DNA of 58,445 nt from Bacteroides caecigallinarum (lineage in GTDB: Bacteria > Bacteroidota > Bacteroidia > Bacteroidales > Bacteroidaceae). How positions within the stretch are numbered: position 1 is the stretch's first letter; each line of letters begins with the position of its first letter. Under the pieces are notes generated by a model that searched no databases, was not told the DNA's origin, and saw nothing but the letters and a program-made list of their open reading frames with translations. Positions 1 through 9,589 of the stretch are shown one piece after another. Position numbers and translations under genes: made by a program. The stretch is from NCBI RefSeq assembly GCF_016902295.1, contig NZ_JACJLQ010000023.1:1-58445 (forward strand), in the 5' to 3' direction.

Positions 1-59
1 AATACTGATAACTTAAATTCCAAATCAAATTTTCGATGTGTTGATTTCTTCTTTCCCAT
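1..59 (-). CDS. Start of an unknown protein, possibly an IS transposase (partial)
   Basis: An ATG at 59-57 on the minus strand opens a frame with no stop to the window edge, giving 19 codons that begin MGKKKSTHRKFDLEFKLS. An AGAGATT stretch lies just upstream. The start is rich in Lys and Arg and has no signal peptide, so it is not the surface glycan-binding lipoprotein that often follows susD. The pattern of a basic start followed by F-x-x-E-F-K-L resembles the helix-turn-helix beginning of IS3-type OrfA transposases, but 19 residues cannot prove this. It lies downstream of susD on the same strand. Existence of the gene and its identity are both inferences. Confidence 0.3.
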   Translation of the reverse strand, partial: MGKKKSTHRKFDLEFKLSV

Positions 60-148
60 TTTAATCTCTAATTTGTTAAAACGGTGTAAAGTAAATCTGT
101 ATTAAGTCACCTGTTTTTTCAGATGATTTTCTTTGACTCTCCGAAATA

Positions 149-1765
149 TTAATATCCCTTATTCTGTTTCCAGTTGGTATTGGCGTTTAGTATGTCCTGG
201 CTTAATGGGAAGATTCTTCTTGTGAGCTGTGCGTTGTCTGGATTTATGTATTTGAATCCCCATGCACGTTCGTATTCACCGAAGCGTATCAGGTCATTCC
301 TGCGCCAATGTTCATCCAGAAACTCACGTCCGCGCTCGTCTAAAATATCTTTTAATGACGGATTTCCGGTAATATCAGGGGCATTTACATAACCACGTAT
401 TTCGTTAAACAGCTTCATCGGAGTGTCGCCTAATGTCGGGTCTCCTCCACGGGTAATGGCTTCACATTTTGTAAGAATGATATCAGCATAGCGGAAGATT
501 GGGATATCATTGTCCTGATTACGACTGTATGTGTTATAGTCATTAGGGTCCGGATAGAATTTTATAGAGCGATAGCCTTGTCTGGTTCCATTCGCACCGA
601 CATCAAGGTCACCGTCTTCTCTGATTAATGTGATATGTTTCGTAAACTCTACCTGATTCCCTTCATAAATATGAGGTCTGTCAGTAACTTCACCTGTTAC
701 AGGGTCGTACTCATTGATTAATGTTGTTTCCTGTGACGGATCACCTACTATTACGTCATTACGTCTGTCACCTAGTAAACAGAATAATTCTGCATACTCC
801 GGATTCATGGCAAAATTTCCTCCACAACTTGGTGTGAGAATTGTGGTATAAAAACCATTAGCGCCTCCGTATCTCCATGTACGGTAACGGGCATAGCACA
901 TTCCTTGGTTAAGAGTCGCGTCGTATGGAACTGCATAGATGAAATCTTTGATGTGAGGTCTGTTATTATACATGAATTTTGTTTTATAATCATCGCTCAA
1001 ATCGAACAAACCTGATTCGATGATACGGTCGCAAGCTTTTATACAATCATTCAATTTTTCGTTTGCCGCATTAGGACTCCAGTTTTCACTTGTAACATCT
1101 TGGGTATAAACATTCCAGTTGATATACAGTTTAGCCAAAAGAGCATCTACCATCCAGCAAGTAGGGGTACCGTAGGTTGATGCATCTACTTTACTTGGGC
1201 AACCGTCGCGCACTTCAATCAATTCCGATTCTATCCATTTTGCCACATCAGCCCGTGGAGAACGGTCTATAGTTTTCTGTCCGTCAGTAATTGTATAGTC
1301 AACTATAGGGGCGTCTCCAAAGTTATCCATAAGGAGAAATGTATAGAAAGCACGTGCCGCACGTACAGGGTTCGATATTTCCGGATTGTTTTCACCCAAA
1401 TCGCGTAACAAATCATTGCAAATTGTTATACCGGCCAGAATGTCACTGCAAACATTCAACTGATTGTTGTTGGCGGATGCGTCCCATGAATGAGTGGAGC
1501 AGTTTGAATACTGTCGTCCGTCGAGCCATCCTCCATCGAAGCATACAGCCGAATATTCATCGGAACTTAATGAAAGCAATTCGTCATATCGGCGGTTTAA
1601 CGGTGAACGGAATGCATAATATGCATTGTTTACTCTGGCTTCCATCGCAATTTCCGAATCGATGGGATACTCGGTAAACTGTGATTTTATATCAACATCA
1701 AGATTGGTGCAACCGATTGTTGCAATCGCCAACATGGCGCAAGTAAATATATTTTTTGTTTTCAT
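149..1765 (-). CDS. SusD/RagB-family outer-membrane glycan-binding lipoprotein
   Basis: This 538-residue protein is the SusD-like partner of a SusC TonB-dependent transporter. In known systems SusD acts as a surface lid that captures oligosaccharides for import. The N-terminus is a lipoprotein signal with the cysteine at residue 19 (ATIGC), followed by an acidic/polar start typical of surface-exported Bacteroidetes lipoproteins. The body has the family's alpha-helical TPR-like layout and the length is normal. The C-terminal part contains NEIRGYVNAPDIT and LDERGREFLDEHWRRNDLIRFG, the SusD signature around ERxxEF-x-E-x-xRxxDLxRFG. It starts 21 bp after the susC stop, so the two are one operon. 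Its transporter partner is broken by stop codons, so this SusD may lack a working partner. Substrate is unknown; the neighbouring GH20 enzymes suggest GlcNAc- or GalNAc-containing glycans. Confidence 0.95.
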   Translation of the reverse strand: MKTKNIFTCAMLAIATIGCTNLDVDIKSQFTEYPIDSEIAMEARVNNAYYAFRSPLNRRYDELLSLSSDEYSAVCFDGGWLDGRQYSNCSTHSWDASANNNQLNVCSDILAGITICNDLLRDLGENNPEISNPVRAARAFYTFLLMDNFGDAPIVDYTITDGQKTIDRSPRADVAKWIESELIEVRDGCPSKVDASTYGTPTCWMVDALLAKLYINWNVYTQDVTSENWSPNAANEKLNDCIKACDRIIESGLFDLSDDYKTKFMYNNRPHIKDFIYAVPYDATLNQGMCYARYRTWRYGGANGFYTTILTPSCGGNFAMNPEYAELFCLLGDRRNDVIVGDPSQETTLINEYDPVTGEVTDRPHIYEGNQVEFTKHITLIREDGDLDVGANGTRQGYRSIKFYPDPNDYNTYSRNQDNDIPIFRYADIILTKCEAITRGGDPTLGDTPMKLFNEIRGYVNAPDITGNPSLKDILDERGREFLDEHWRRNDLIRFGEYERAWGFKYINPDNAQLTRRIFPLSQDILNANTNWKQNKGY

Positions 1766-1786
1766 ATAATTCGTTTGATTTCTGAT

Positions 1787-4700
1787 TTAGAAGTTCATAT
1801 TTACGCCTACCATAAAGCTTCGTGTTCTTGGGTAGTTGCTGTTTCGCATATCCATACCTGGAGTCAGTCCTCCTAAATTTACTTCAGGGTCAATACCCTT
1901 GTATCCGGTGATGGTGAACACATTGTTGCATGTGGCATATACACGCAGATTGTTTACATAGTTGCCTATTTTGCCGAAATTATATGAAAGGCTTAATGTT
2001 GACAGACGCAGGTAAGAACCGTTTTCCAGGTACCTGGTTGAAGGTGCCTGTGCGCGTGAGTCATTGGCGTGTTGTTCTGTTGCAACATCTGCAAGTATGT
2101 TTTTACCGAAGCTTTTAAGTAAAGTAGGATCGCTGTACGAAGCGCGGATAGCATTGAATATCTTGTTTCCTGCCACTCCCTGGAAGAAGGCGCTCAATGA
2201 CCAGTTTTTCCATGTCAGGTCATTGCTCCATCCGTAAGTAAGTTTTGGCTGTGCCGAACCGGCTTTGCGTCGGTCGCTGTTGTCGGGAGCGTCGGTCGTA
2301 CCTACAAGGTTGCCGTTTTCATCGTAATCATTGAACAATGACATTCCGTTTTCATCGTATCCGGCTCATTCCCAAAGATAGAATTGACCGATTGGAGCTC
2401 CTTCCATCAATCGCTGCACATGCTGGTTGGAATAACTGTTGATGTTAGGATCGGCCATTTCAATAAAATTGACAGTATATTCCGAGTTTGACATTGATTC
2501 TACCATATTTCTGTTGTGTGACAGGTTGATAGTCGTATTCCATGTAAAGTTCTTTGTCTGTACAGGGACTGCGTTGACAGTTATTTCAATACCTTTGTTG
2601 CTTATATCTCCTACGTTAGCCACCATTTCACTGTATGGATATAGAAGTGTAGAAACTCTGTAAGGATAAATTAGGTCACTGGTACGTTTGTCGTAATATT
2701 CTATTGTACCTGTTAAACGGTTCTTGAAGAAACCGAAATCTATACCAATATTCAGCATTCCTGTTCTTTCCCATTTCAAATCCGGATTAGAATTACGTGT
2801 CGCGCCCAATACTTTATAATTATTCCCGTCTGCTGCTGTAAACCATCCTGTTGAGCCGTAAACCAGGCGTGATGTGAATGCGTCGAATCCCAAAGAGTTA
2901 CCACTTACGCCATATCCTACACGAAATTTCAAATCGTCAAGGATATTCTGGTTTTTCATGAAATCTTCCTCAATGATTCTCCATGATGCTGAGACTGAAG
3001 GGAAAGTACCCCAACGGTTGTTTACTCCGAATGCGGAGGATCCGTCGCGTCGTATTGTAGCCTGTAAAAGATACTTGCTTTCGTAACTGTAGTTTATACG
3101 TCCGTAATACGATATCATACGTAAAGTAGATAGTAAATGTGAGCCGTTTAGATTTCCGGTTCCGTCTATATCAATGTTATTTGCCAAAGACATATTGTAA
3201 TATGATAGGGCGTCGTTATAGAAATTGTATGCTACGAGCCCAAAACCATCGTTATTATCGGATTGTTCCCATGAATAACCAAGCATGACATCCAATTTGT
3301 GAATATCATTAAACGTATGATTCCAGTTAATATAAGTTTCAAGCTGTTTTTTGATATTTTCGGAAGTGCTGCGTTCGGCCTGTCCTTTACGTGAAGTATA
3401 ATCTACAATCTGCGATTTTGATGAATGGTAGTTGTTGTAAATGTATTGTTCGTTCTGATAAGACAAGTTAAGATTCCAGTCAAGTCCGTCAATAATATGT
3501 GCGGTGGCTTTTGCGACACCTTGCAATAACTTTTGAGTTGTCTTGTAGCGGTCTTCATTTATAAGTGATGCCGGATTATAATATTGTGATGTAGTTCTGT
3601 GGTACCATGTGCCGTCATCGTTCTTTATTGGATTTAATGGCAAATAGTAGTTCATGGCATCCAATGCGCTTCTTCCTTCATTGTTTGTAGGACCGTTTTC
3701 GCTATTTGAGACACTTGCATTCAGACTTAATGAGAAATCAAGCTTATTATTGAATGCCTTGCTTTGTAAAAACGAGCGGGCTGTCAGACGGTCCATGCCT
3801 GTGCCGCGAACCGTACCCTCACGTTCAATATAATTAAGCGACGCATTGTAGGAAGTCTTTTCATTTCCTCCGTTTATGGATATGTTGTGATTGTGGCTGA
3901 ATCCTGTGCGTAGCACTTCTTTCTGCCAATCGACATCTGCAGGATTGTTGACATCGTAATAGCCTGACAAATCAATGTCATTGGCTGCGGCATAATCAAG
4001 AACTTGGTCGGCTGACATCATGTCAAGAGTCTTTATCGTTTTGTCCCAAGCTACATAGCCGCTGTAATTTACACTTGTCCTGCCGTCTTTTTTGCCTTTT
4101 TTTGTAGTTACAAGGATTACACCGTTTGCGGCTTTTGAGCCATAAATGGCTGTCGCAGATGCATCACGCAACACATCGATACTTTCAATGTCTTCCGGAG
4201 CAATCAGAGAAAGACTGACTCCCGGCACACCATCAATTACATAATAAGGCTCCATAGCCTCACCGGTACGTAATGAAGATGCACCTCGCAATGAAATGGA
4301 AGCTGCACCGTTAGGGTCGCTTGTGTTTGCTATTGTAAGTCCGGGAACTTTTCCTTGAAGTAGCTGTGCCGGAGATGTGTAAACACCTACATTTAAATCT
4401 TCGGCCTTTACAGTAGTGATAGAACTTGTTATATCTTTACGCTGCATACTGCCGTAACCAATAACAACAACTTCTTCCAGTGCCTCATTGTCTTCTTTCA
4501 TTTTGATGTCGATGACGTCTCTGTCTGCCTTGATTTCCTGTGTGAGAAAACCGATATAGGAAAATACCATTATCTTGCCATCTACTATGGTTAACGAATA
4601 TTTTCCGTCAATATCAGTTACACAACCGTTCGCAGTTCCTTTTTCTACTACATTTACTCCGATGAGTGGAAATCCGGTTTGGTCTGTTACAATACCTGTT

Positions 4701-4798
4701 ACTACTCGTTGAGCAAATGCATACGTACCAATCTAAAGGAGAAAAATACTTGACAGCATTTTTCTTCTGACGTTTTTAGATAATTGTACCTTTTGCAT
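1787..4798 (-). pseudogene. SusC/RagA-family TonB-dependent transporter with two in-frame stops
   Basis: Read from the ATG at 4798-4796, this is one continuous 1004-codon frame interrupted by a TAG at 4735-4733 and a TGA at 2368-2366. No frameshift is needed to join the pieces. The first stop falls inside the signal peptide (after SSIFLL, before IGTYAFAQR). The second falls between QFYLWE and AGYDENG, about 190 codons before the end, in the barrel. The intact parts show the N-terminal carboxypeptidase-D-like domain (GVNVVEKGTANG), the plug start (EEVVVIGYG), and the C-terminal barrel ending in a phenylalanine. Ribosomes starting at the internal ATG at 4570 would make a protein with no signal peptide. 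The gene therefore looks inactive unless both stops are read through, or one or both are sequence errors. It lies directly upstream of susD. Confidence 0.85.
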
Positions 4799-4843
4799 AA
4801 TTCTTCTGTTGTTAAATTTTGTGTTTATTTTAATTTTACGGTG

Positions 4844-4851
4844 CAAAATTA
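4844..4851 (-). promoter_or_regulatory. -7 promoter box for susC-susD
   Basis: The minus strand reads TAATTTTG, a full match to the Bacteroidetes TAnnTTTG box, 46 bp upstream of the susC ATG. I see no convincing TTTG at the usual 19-21 bp upstream spacing; TTTC at 17 bp is the closest. The intergenic region also holds a perfect palindrome ATTTTATAAAAT (4949-4960) and a direct repeat TTAAAATAT (4911 and 4923) that could bind a regulator. No regulator gene is present nearby. Confidence 0.45.
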
Positions 4852-5020
4852 TGCATGGGTTGTTACATGAAAGTTTCAAAGAAATATCAATGCATTTACA
4901 TACTTATATATTAAAATATTGCTTAAAATATCCTTTTGTTAATATTTTATTTTATAAAATACGTTCTTAAATAATTGACTTTCAAAAAGTTTTTATTAAA
5001 TTTACAACGATAATGTGATG

Positions 5021-5028
5021 TACCTTTA
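5021..5028 (+). promoter_or_regulatory. Possible -7 box for the GH20 pair
   Basis: TACCTTTA matches seven of eight positions of TAnnTTTG and sits 40 bp before the first GH20 start. No clear -33 TTTG is present at normal spacing, so this is a weak call. Confidence 0.3.
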
Positions 5029-5067
5029 TTCAGAAAGAAATTTCTAACCAACTTAAATATAATCAAA

Positions 5068-7401
5068 ATGAAAACAATCATTAAAACAAGTTTGCTTGGA
5101 TTGACGTTTGCTGGTGTAATTCTGGCATCTTGCTCGTCCGGAGAAACAGCAAAAGCTGACTATCAAGTGGTGCCAATGCCTTTGGAAATTTCTGCTGTTC
5201 AGCAGTCTTCTTTTTTGCTTAAGAACGGTGTAAGTATTTACTATACCGCCGGAAATGAGATGATGAAACGAAATGCGGAGTTTCTGGCATCTTATATCAA
5301 GGAACAGACTGGCATAGAACTTAAAACTCAGGAAGGTGAAGGAAAGAGTGGAGGAATATCTCTTCAACTTGGATTGGATAATGCTAATCCAGAAGCTTAT
5401 CAGTTGAAAGTAACAGGAGATAATGTAGTAATCAGTGCGCCGACAGAAGCCGGTGTTTTCTACGGCATCCAGACTTTGCGTAAGTCAGTAGCTGTAAATA
5501 AAGCATCAGCCATTGAACTTCCTGCAGTTGACATTGTAGATAAGCCAAGATTCAGCTATCGTGGTATGATGCTGGATGTTGGTCGTCATTTCTTCACAAT
5601 GGATGAACTGAAAACTTATATTGATATTCTTGCCCTTCATAACATCAACCGTTTTCACTGGCATTTGTCCGAGGATCAGGGATGGCGTATAGAAATAAAG
5701 AAATATCCTAAACTTACGGAGATAGGCGCTTACCGTAAAGAAACCGTCATAGGACGTAATTCCGGTAAATATGATGGAAAACCGTATGGAGGTTTCTATA
5801 CTCAGGAGCAGGCAAAGGAAATTGTGGACTATGCCGCAAAGAGATATATCACGGTAATTCCGGAAATTGATCTTCCAGGCCACATGCTTGGAGCATTGGC
5901 CGCATATCCTGAATTGGGATGTACAGGCGGACCGTACGAAGTGTGGACACAGTGGGGAGTTTCGGACAATGTCCTTTGTGCCGGAAATGACAAGACCATT
6001 CAGTTTATAAAAGATGTATTGGCAGAAATCATTGAGATATTCCCTTCTGAATATATACATGTGGGCGGTGATGAATGTCCTAAGGATCAGTGGGCTAAAT
6101 GTCCTAAATGTCAGGCAAGAATCAAGGCTTTAGGACTGAAGACTGATAAAAAGCATACAAAGGAAGAGCGTTTGCAGAGTTATGTCATACACGAGGCTGA
6201 AGCGTTCCTGAATTCAAAAGGTCGTCAGATGATTGGTTGGGACGAAACACTTGAAGGTGGTCTGGCTCCTAATGCTACAGTTATGTCATGGCGTGGCGAA
6301 AGCGGTGGTATTGAAGCAGCCAAACAGAAACATAATGTTATCATGACTCCAAATACATATTTGTATTTTGACTATTATCAGTCTAAAGATACAGACAGTG
6401 AGCCTTTGGCTATAGGCGGATATCTTCCGATGGAACGTGTTTACAGCTATGAGCCTATGCCTTCGTCTCTTACTCCTGAAGAACAGAAGTACATCATTGG
6501 TGTGCAGGCTAATCTTTGGACAGAGTATATCCCTGTCTTCAGTCAGGCTGAATATATGGTTCTTCCTCGTATGGCTGCACTCTGTGAATCTCAGTGGTGT
6601 GCCCCTGAAAAGAAAAATTATGATGAGTTCCTTAAGAGACTTGTGAGACTTGTTGATATATACGAACTTAATGGTTGGAACTATGCTAAACATATATTCG
6701 ATGTAATGCTGACTCTTACTCCTGATACGGAAAGTGGTACGCTTGATGCATCGGTACGTACTGTAGATAATGCTTCAGTTTACTATACATTAGATGGAAC
6801 TGAACCTACTGAACAGTCTCAGCTTTATACTGGTGTGGTGAAAATAGACAAACCTTGCGTGTTGAGAACTGTTGCCATACGTCCTAACGGAAAGTCACAT
6901 ATTACTACTGATACTATTACTTTCAGTAAATCATCAATGAAGCCTATAACAATGCTTCAGCCTATAAATAACCAGTATAAGTTTACAGGTGAATCAGTAT
7001 TGGTTGATGGTATGACCGGAAATATGAATTATAAGACAGGCCGTTGGCTGGGATTCTATAAGAACGATTTGGAAGCTGTGATAGATTTGAAGAATGTAAC
7101 GGAAATATCTTCATTGACTATGCGTACACTCGTAGAGAAAGGAGACTGGATTTTCGATACAAGAGGTATTACAATTTCAGTTTCGGATGACAACAAGACT
7201 TTCAAGGAAATTGTTTCAGAATCTTATCCTGCAATGAAGGAAACAGATGCGAATAAGATTTATGTTCATCATTTTGACTTCTCTCCTGTCAAGACACGTT
7301 ACGTAAAAGTTAAAGCGTTGTCGGAACGCAGTATACCATCATGGCATGGCGGAAAGGGTAGTCCTGGTTTCTTGTTTGTGGATGAACTTACTATAGAATA
7401 A
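5068..7401 (+). CDS. GH20 beta-N-acetylhexosaminidase lipoprotein (first copy)
   Basis: A 777-residue exo-beta-N-acetylhexosaminidase that removes terminal GlcNAc or GalNAc by substrate-assisted catalysis. A lipoprotein signal ends at Cys22 (ILASC). Next come the GH20b N-terminal domain (about 30-155) and the GH20 TIM barrel (about 160-510). The catalytic Asp-Glu pair is D335-E336 in HVGGDE, and the barrel shows FHWHLSEDQGWR and the usual VMSWRG segment. Residues about 570-640 look like a chitobiase C-terminal beta domain (VYYTLDGTEPT). The last 130 residues resemble an F5/8C-type carbohydrate-binding domain. It is followed by a second GH20 gene after 19 bp, so the two are probably co-transcribed. 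It is divergent from susC-susD. Likely substrates are host N-glycans or mucin-type glycans; this is inferred from the family only. Confidence 0.95.
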   Translation: MKTIIKTSLLGLTFAGVILASCSSGETAKADYQVVPMPLEISAVQQSSFLLKNGVSIYYTAGNEMMKRNAEFLASYIKEQTGIELKTQEGEGKSGGISLQLGLDNANPEAYQLKVTGDNVVISAPTEAGVFYGIQTLRKSVAVNKASAIELPAVDIVDKPRFSYRGMMLDVGRHFFTMDELKTYIDILALHNINRFHWHLSEDQGWRIEIKKYPKLTEIGAYRKETVIGRNSGKYDGKPYGGFYTQEQAKEIVDYAAKRYITVIPEIDLPGHMLGALAAYPELGCTGGPYEVWTQWGVSDNVLCAGNDKTIQFIKDVLAEIIEIFPSEYIHVGGDECPKDQWAKCPKCQARIKALGLKTDKKHTKEERLQSYVIHEAEAFLNSKGRQMIGWDETLEGGLAPNATVMSWRGESGGIEAAKQKHNVIMTPNTYLYFDYYQSKDTDSEPLAIGGYLPMERVYSYEPMPSSLTPEEQKYIIGVQANLWTEYIPVFSQAEYMVLPRMAALCESQWCAPEKKNYDEFLKRLVRLVDIYELNGWNYAKHIFDVMLTLTPDTESGTLDASVRTVDNASVYYTLDGTEPTEQSQLYTGVVKIDKPCVLRTVAIRPNGKSHITTDTITFSKSSMKPITMLQPINNQYKFTGESVLVDGMTGNMNYKTGRWLGFYKNDLEAVIDLKNVTEISSLTMRTLVEKGDWIFDTRGITISVSDDNKTFKEIVSESYPAMKETDANKIYVHHFDFSPVKTRYVKVKALSERSIPSWHGGKGSPGFLFVDELTIE

Positions 7402-7420
7402 AATACCAAAATCTGATTAT

Positions 7421-9502
7421 ATGAATATTAAGAAAAAAATCTCATTGATTTGTTTTTCTGCTATGGCAGGAGCCATGATGATAAACATGACGTCGTGTGC
7501 GGATAAAGTTGTTGAAGGAAAGCTGTCGGTAACTCCGGTTCCTTCGGAAGTAAAATGGCAGAATGGAGTGTTTAAGCTTAACCCTTCCACTACATTTACA
7601 GTTGATGCCACTGAGGCTGACAAGAATAACCTGACGTCTTATCTGCTGGCTTCTCCTTTGAAAATAAAATCATCTGAAGCAGAGAACGGAGATAACCGGA
7701 TTGTACTGAAGGTGGTTCCGTCGCTGGAAGGTATAACATCTACCGAAGGCTATAGACTTTCCGTTGATGGGAAGGGAGTGAAAATTGAAGCCTTGTCCGG
7801 AGCCGGATTGTTTTACGGTGTTCAGACATTATTGCAAATGGCAGCTGAATCTTCAGAAATACCTTTTATAGAGATAAAGGATGAACCACGTTTCCAGTAT
7901 AGAGGTATGATGCTCGATGTGTCACGTCATTTCTTTGATAAGGATTTTGTGAAGAAACAGATTGACCTTCTTGCATACTACAAGATAAACCGTCTTCATC
8001 TGCATCTTACTGATGCTGCCGGATGGAGACTTGAAATCAAGAAGTACCCTCGCCTTACCGAGTTTGCTGCATGGCGTCCGCAGGCTGTATGGAAAGACTG
8101 GTGGACTGGTGATAGGAAATATTGTGAGCAGTCGGACCCAAGAGCACAGGGAGGATATTATACTCAAGATGAAATGCGCGAACTTGTGGAATATGCGGCT
8201 CAGAAGTACATTACGATTATTCCTGAAATAGAGATGCCGGCACATTCGGAAGAGGTCCTTACCGCATATCCTGAATTGTCGTGTACACATGTTCCATATA
8301 AGCAGGCTGATTTCTGTGTAGGTAATGAGAAGGTTTTCGAGTTTCTTGAAAATGTACTCCTTGAAGTGATGGAAATATTCCCTTCCGAGTATATCCATAT
8401 AGGTGGTGATGAGGCGGGAAAAGCATCATGGAAGACATGTAAGCTGTGTCAGGCCCGTATGAAAAAGGAGGGACTTAAGGATGTTAATGAACTTCAGAGC
8501 TATATGATACATCGTATGGAGAGATTCTTGAACAGCCATGGCCGTAATCTTTTGGGATGGGATGAAATTCTTGAAGGAGGACTTGCTCCGAATGCTACGG
8601 TTATGTCATGGAGAGGAACTGAAGGTGGCATAAAGGCTGTTAAAGCCGGTCAGAAGACAATTATGTCGCCGGGTCAGTATTGTTATCTTGACGGTTACCA
8701 GGATGCGCCATATTCACAACCTGAAGCTATTGGAGGCTATCTTCCATTAAGCAAGGTTTATAGCTATAACCCTGTGCCTGATTCGCTTTCAGCTTCGGAG
8801 AAAGAACTTATATATGGTGTTCAGGCCAATCTGTGGACAGAGTATGTGCCTACAGAAGAACATGCAGAATATATGCTTTATCCACGTATGATAGCTTTGG
8901 CGGAGGTAGCATGGTCCGAACAGGAAAATCGTTCATGGGAGGATTTCCATGCGCGGGCATTGAAGATAGTTGACGAGCTCAAAGAGAAAGGTTATAATCC
9001 ATTCGATTTGAAAAATGAGATAGGTAACCGTAAAGAAGCTCAGGCTCCTGTAGAACATCTTGCTTTAGGAAAGAAAGTGAAATATAATGCCCCTTATTGG
9101 GATAGCTATCCTGCTAATGGAGAGGCAACTCTAACTGACGGCCTTCGTGGAGGGTGGAATTATAATGACCAGCTATGGCAGGGGTTTGTAACAAAGAATA
9201 GGGTTGATGTTGTGATTGATTTGGAGAAAGAAACAGAGATTCATTCGGTAGCTGCAGACTTTATGCAGATTTGCGGTCCGGAAGTATTCATGCCTGCCAA
9301 GGTTATAATTTCTGTATCTTCAGACGGTGAAAACTTTACCGTATTGTCTGAAATTCCACATGAGGTAGTGAGAGATGATGAAGTCTCTTTCAAGAACTTC
9401 GGCTGGACAGGAACGGCCAAGGGCAGATATGTACGTTATCAGGCATTGGCTAGCGACAAGTTTGGCGGTGTGCTGTTTACCGATGAAATAGTAGTCGAAT
9501 AA
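7421..9502 (+). CDS. GH20 beta-N-acetylhexosaminidase lipoprotein (second copy)
   Basis: A 693-residue paralogue of the preceding enzyme with the same order of domains: lipoprotein signal with Cys26 (MTSC), GH20b domain, and GH20 barrel with the catalytic pair D330-E331 in HIGGDE. The C-terminal region from about 545 resembles a discoidin-like F5/8C domain (YNDQLWQGFVTKNRVDVVIDLEK). It lacks the chitobiase C-terminal beta insert of its neighbour, which explains the shorter length. The barrel reads LHLHLTDAAGWR where the first copy has FHWHLSEDQGWR, so substrate or linkage preference may differ. It ends just before a strong hairpin terminator and is the last gene of the unit. Confidence 0.95.
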   Translation: MNIKKKISLICFSAMAGAMMINMTSCADKVVEGKLSVTPVPSEVKWQNGVFKLNPSTTFTVDATEADKNNLTSYLLASPLKIKSSEAENGDNRIVLKVVPSLEGITSTEGYRLSVDGKGVKIEALSGAGLFYGVQTLLQMAAESSEIPFIEIKDEPRFQYRGMMLDVSRHFFDKDFVKKQIDLLAYYKINRLHLHLTDAAGWRLEIKKYPRLTEFAAWRPQAVWKDWWTGDRKYCEQSDPRAQGGYYTQDEMRELVEYAAQKYITIIPEIEMPAHSEEVLTAYPELSCTHVPYKQADFCVGNEKVFEFLENVLLEVMEIFPSEYIHIGGDEAGKASWKTCKLCQARMKKEGLKDVNELQSYMIHRMERFLNSHGRNLLGWDEILEGGLAPNATVMSWRGTEGGIKAVKAGQKTIMSPGQYCYLDGYQDAPYSQPEAIGGYLPLSKVYSYNPVPDSLSASEKELIYGVQANLWTEYVPTEEHAEYMLYPRMIALAEVAWSEQENRSWEDFHARALKIVDELKEKGYNPFDLKNEIGNRKEAQAPVEHLALGKKVKYNAPYWDSYPANGEATLTDGLRGGWNYNDQLWQGFVTKNRVDVVIDLEKETEIHSVAADFMQICGPEVFMPAKVIISVSSDGENFTVLSEIPHEVVRDDEVSFKNFGWTGTAKGRYVRYQALASDKFGGVLFTDEIVVE

Positions 9503-9516
9503 AGTGTTCTGTTGTG

Positions 9517-9589
9517 TGACTTTCAGTCTGCAAGTAAGTGGTTCTGCTTATATATGCCCTACTTACTTGCTGACGGGAAGTCATTTTTT
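9517..9589 (+). terminator. Rho-independent terminator after the GH20 genes
   Basis: A long hairpin is built of three stacked stems, TGACTT/AAGTCA, GTC/GAC and GCAAGTAAGT/ACTTACTTGC, separated by small symmetric internal loops. It is followed by TTTTTT. The T-run touches the stop codon of the convergent gene. Confidence 0.85.

Noticed and set aside
2366..2368. TGA in susC as a selenocysteine or recoded codon
   Set aside because: TAG is also present upstream in the same gene, TGA serves as a normal stop in other genes here, and no downstream hairpin typical of a SECIS element stands out.
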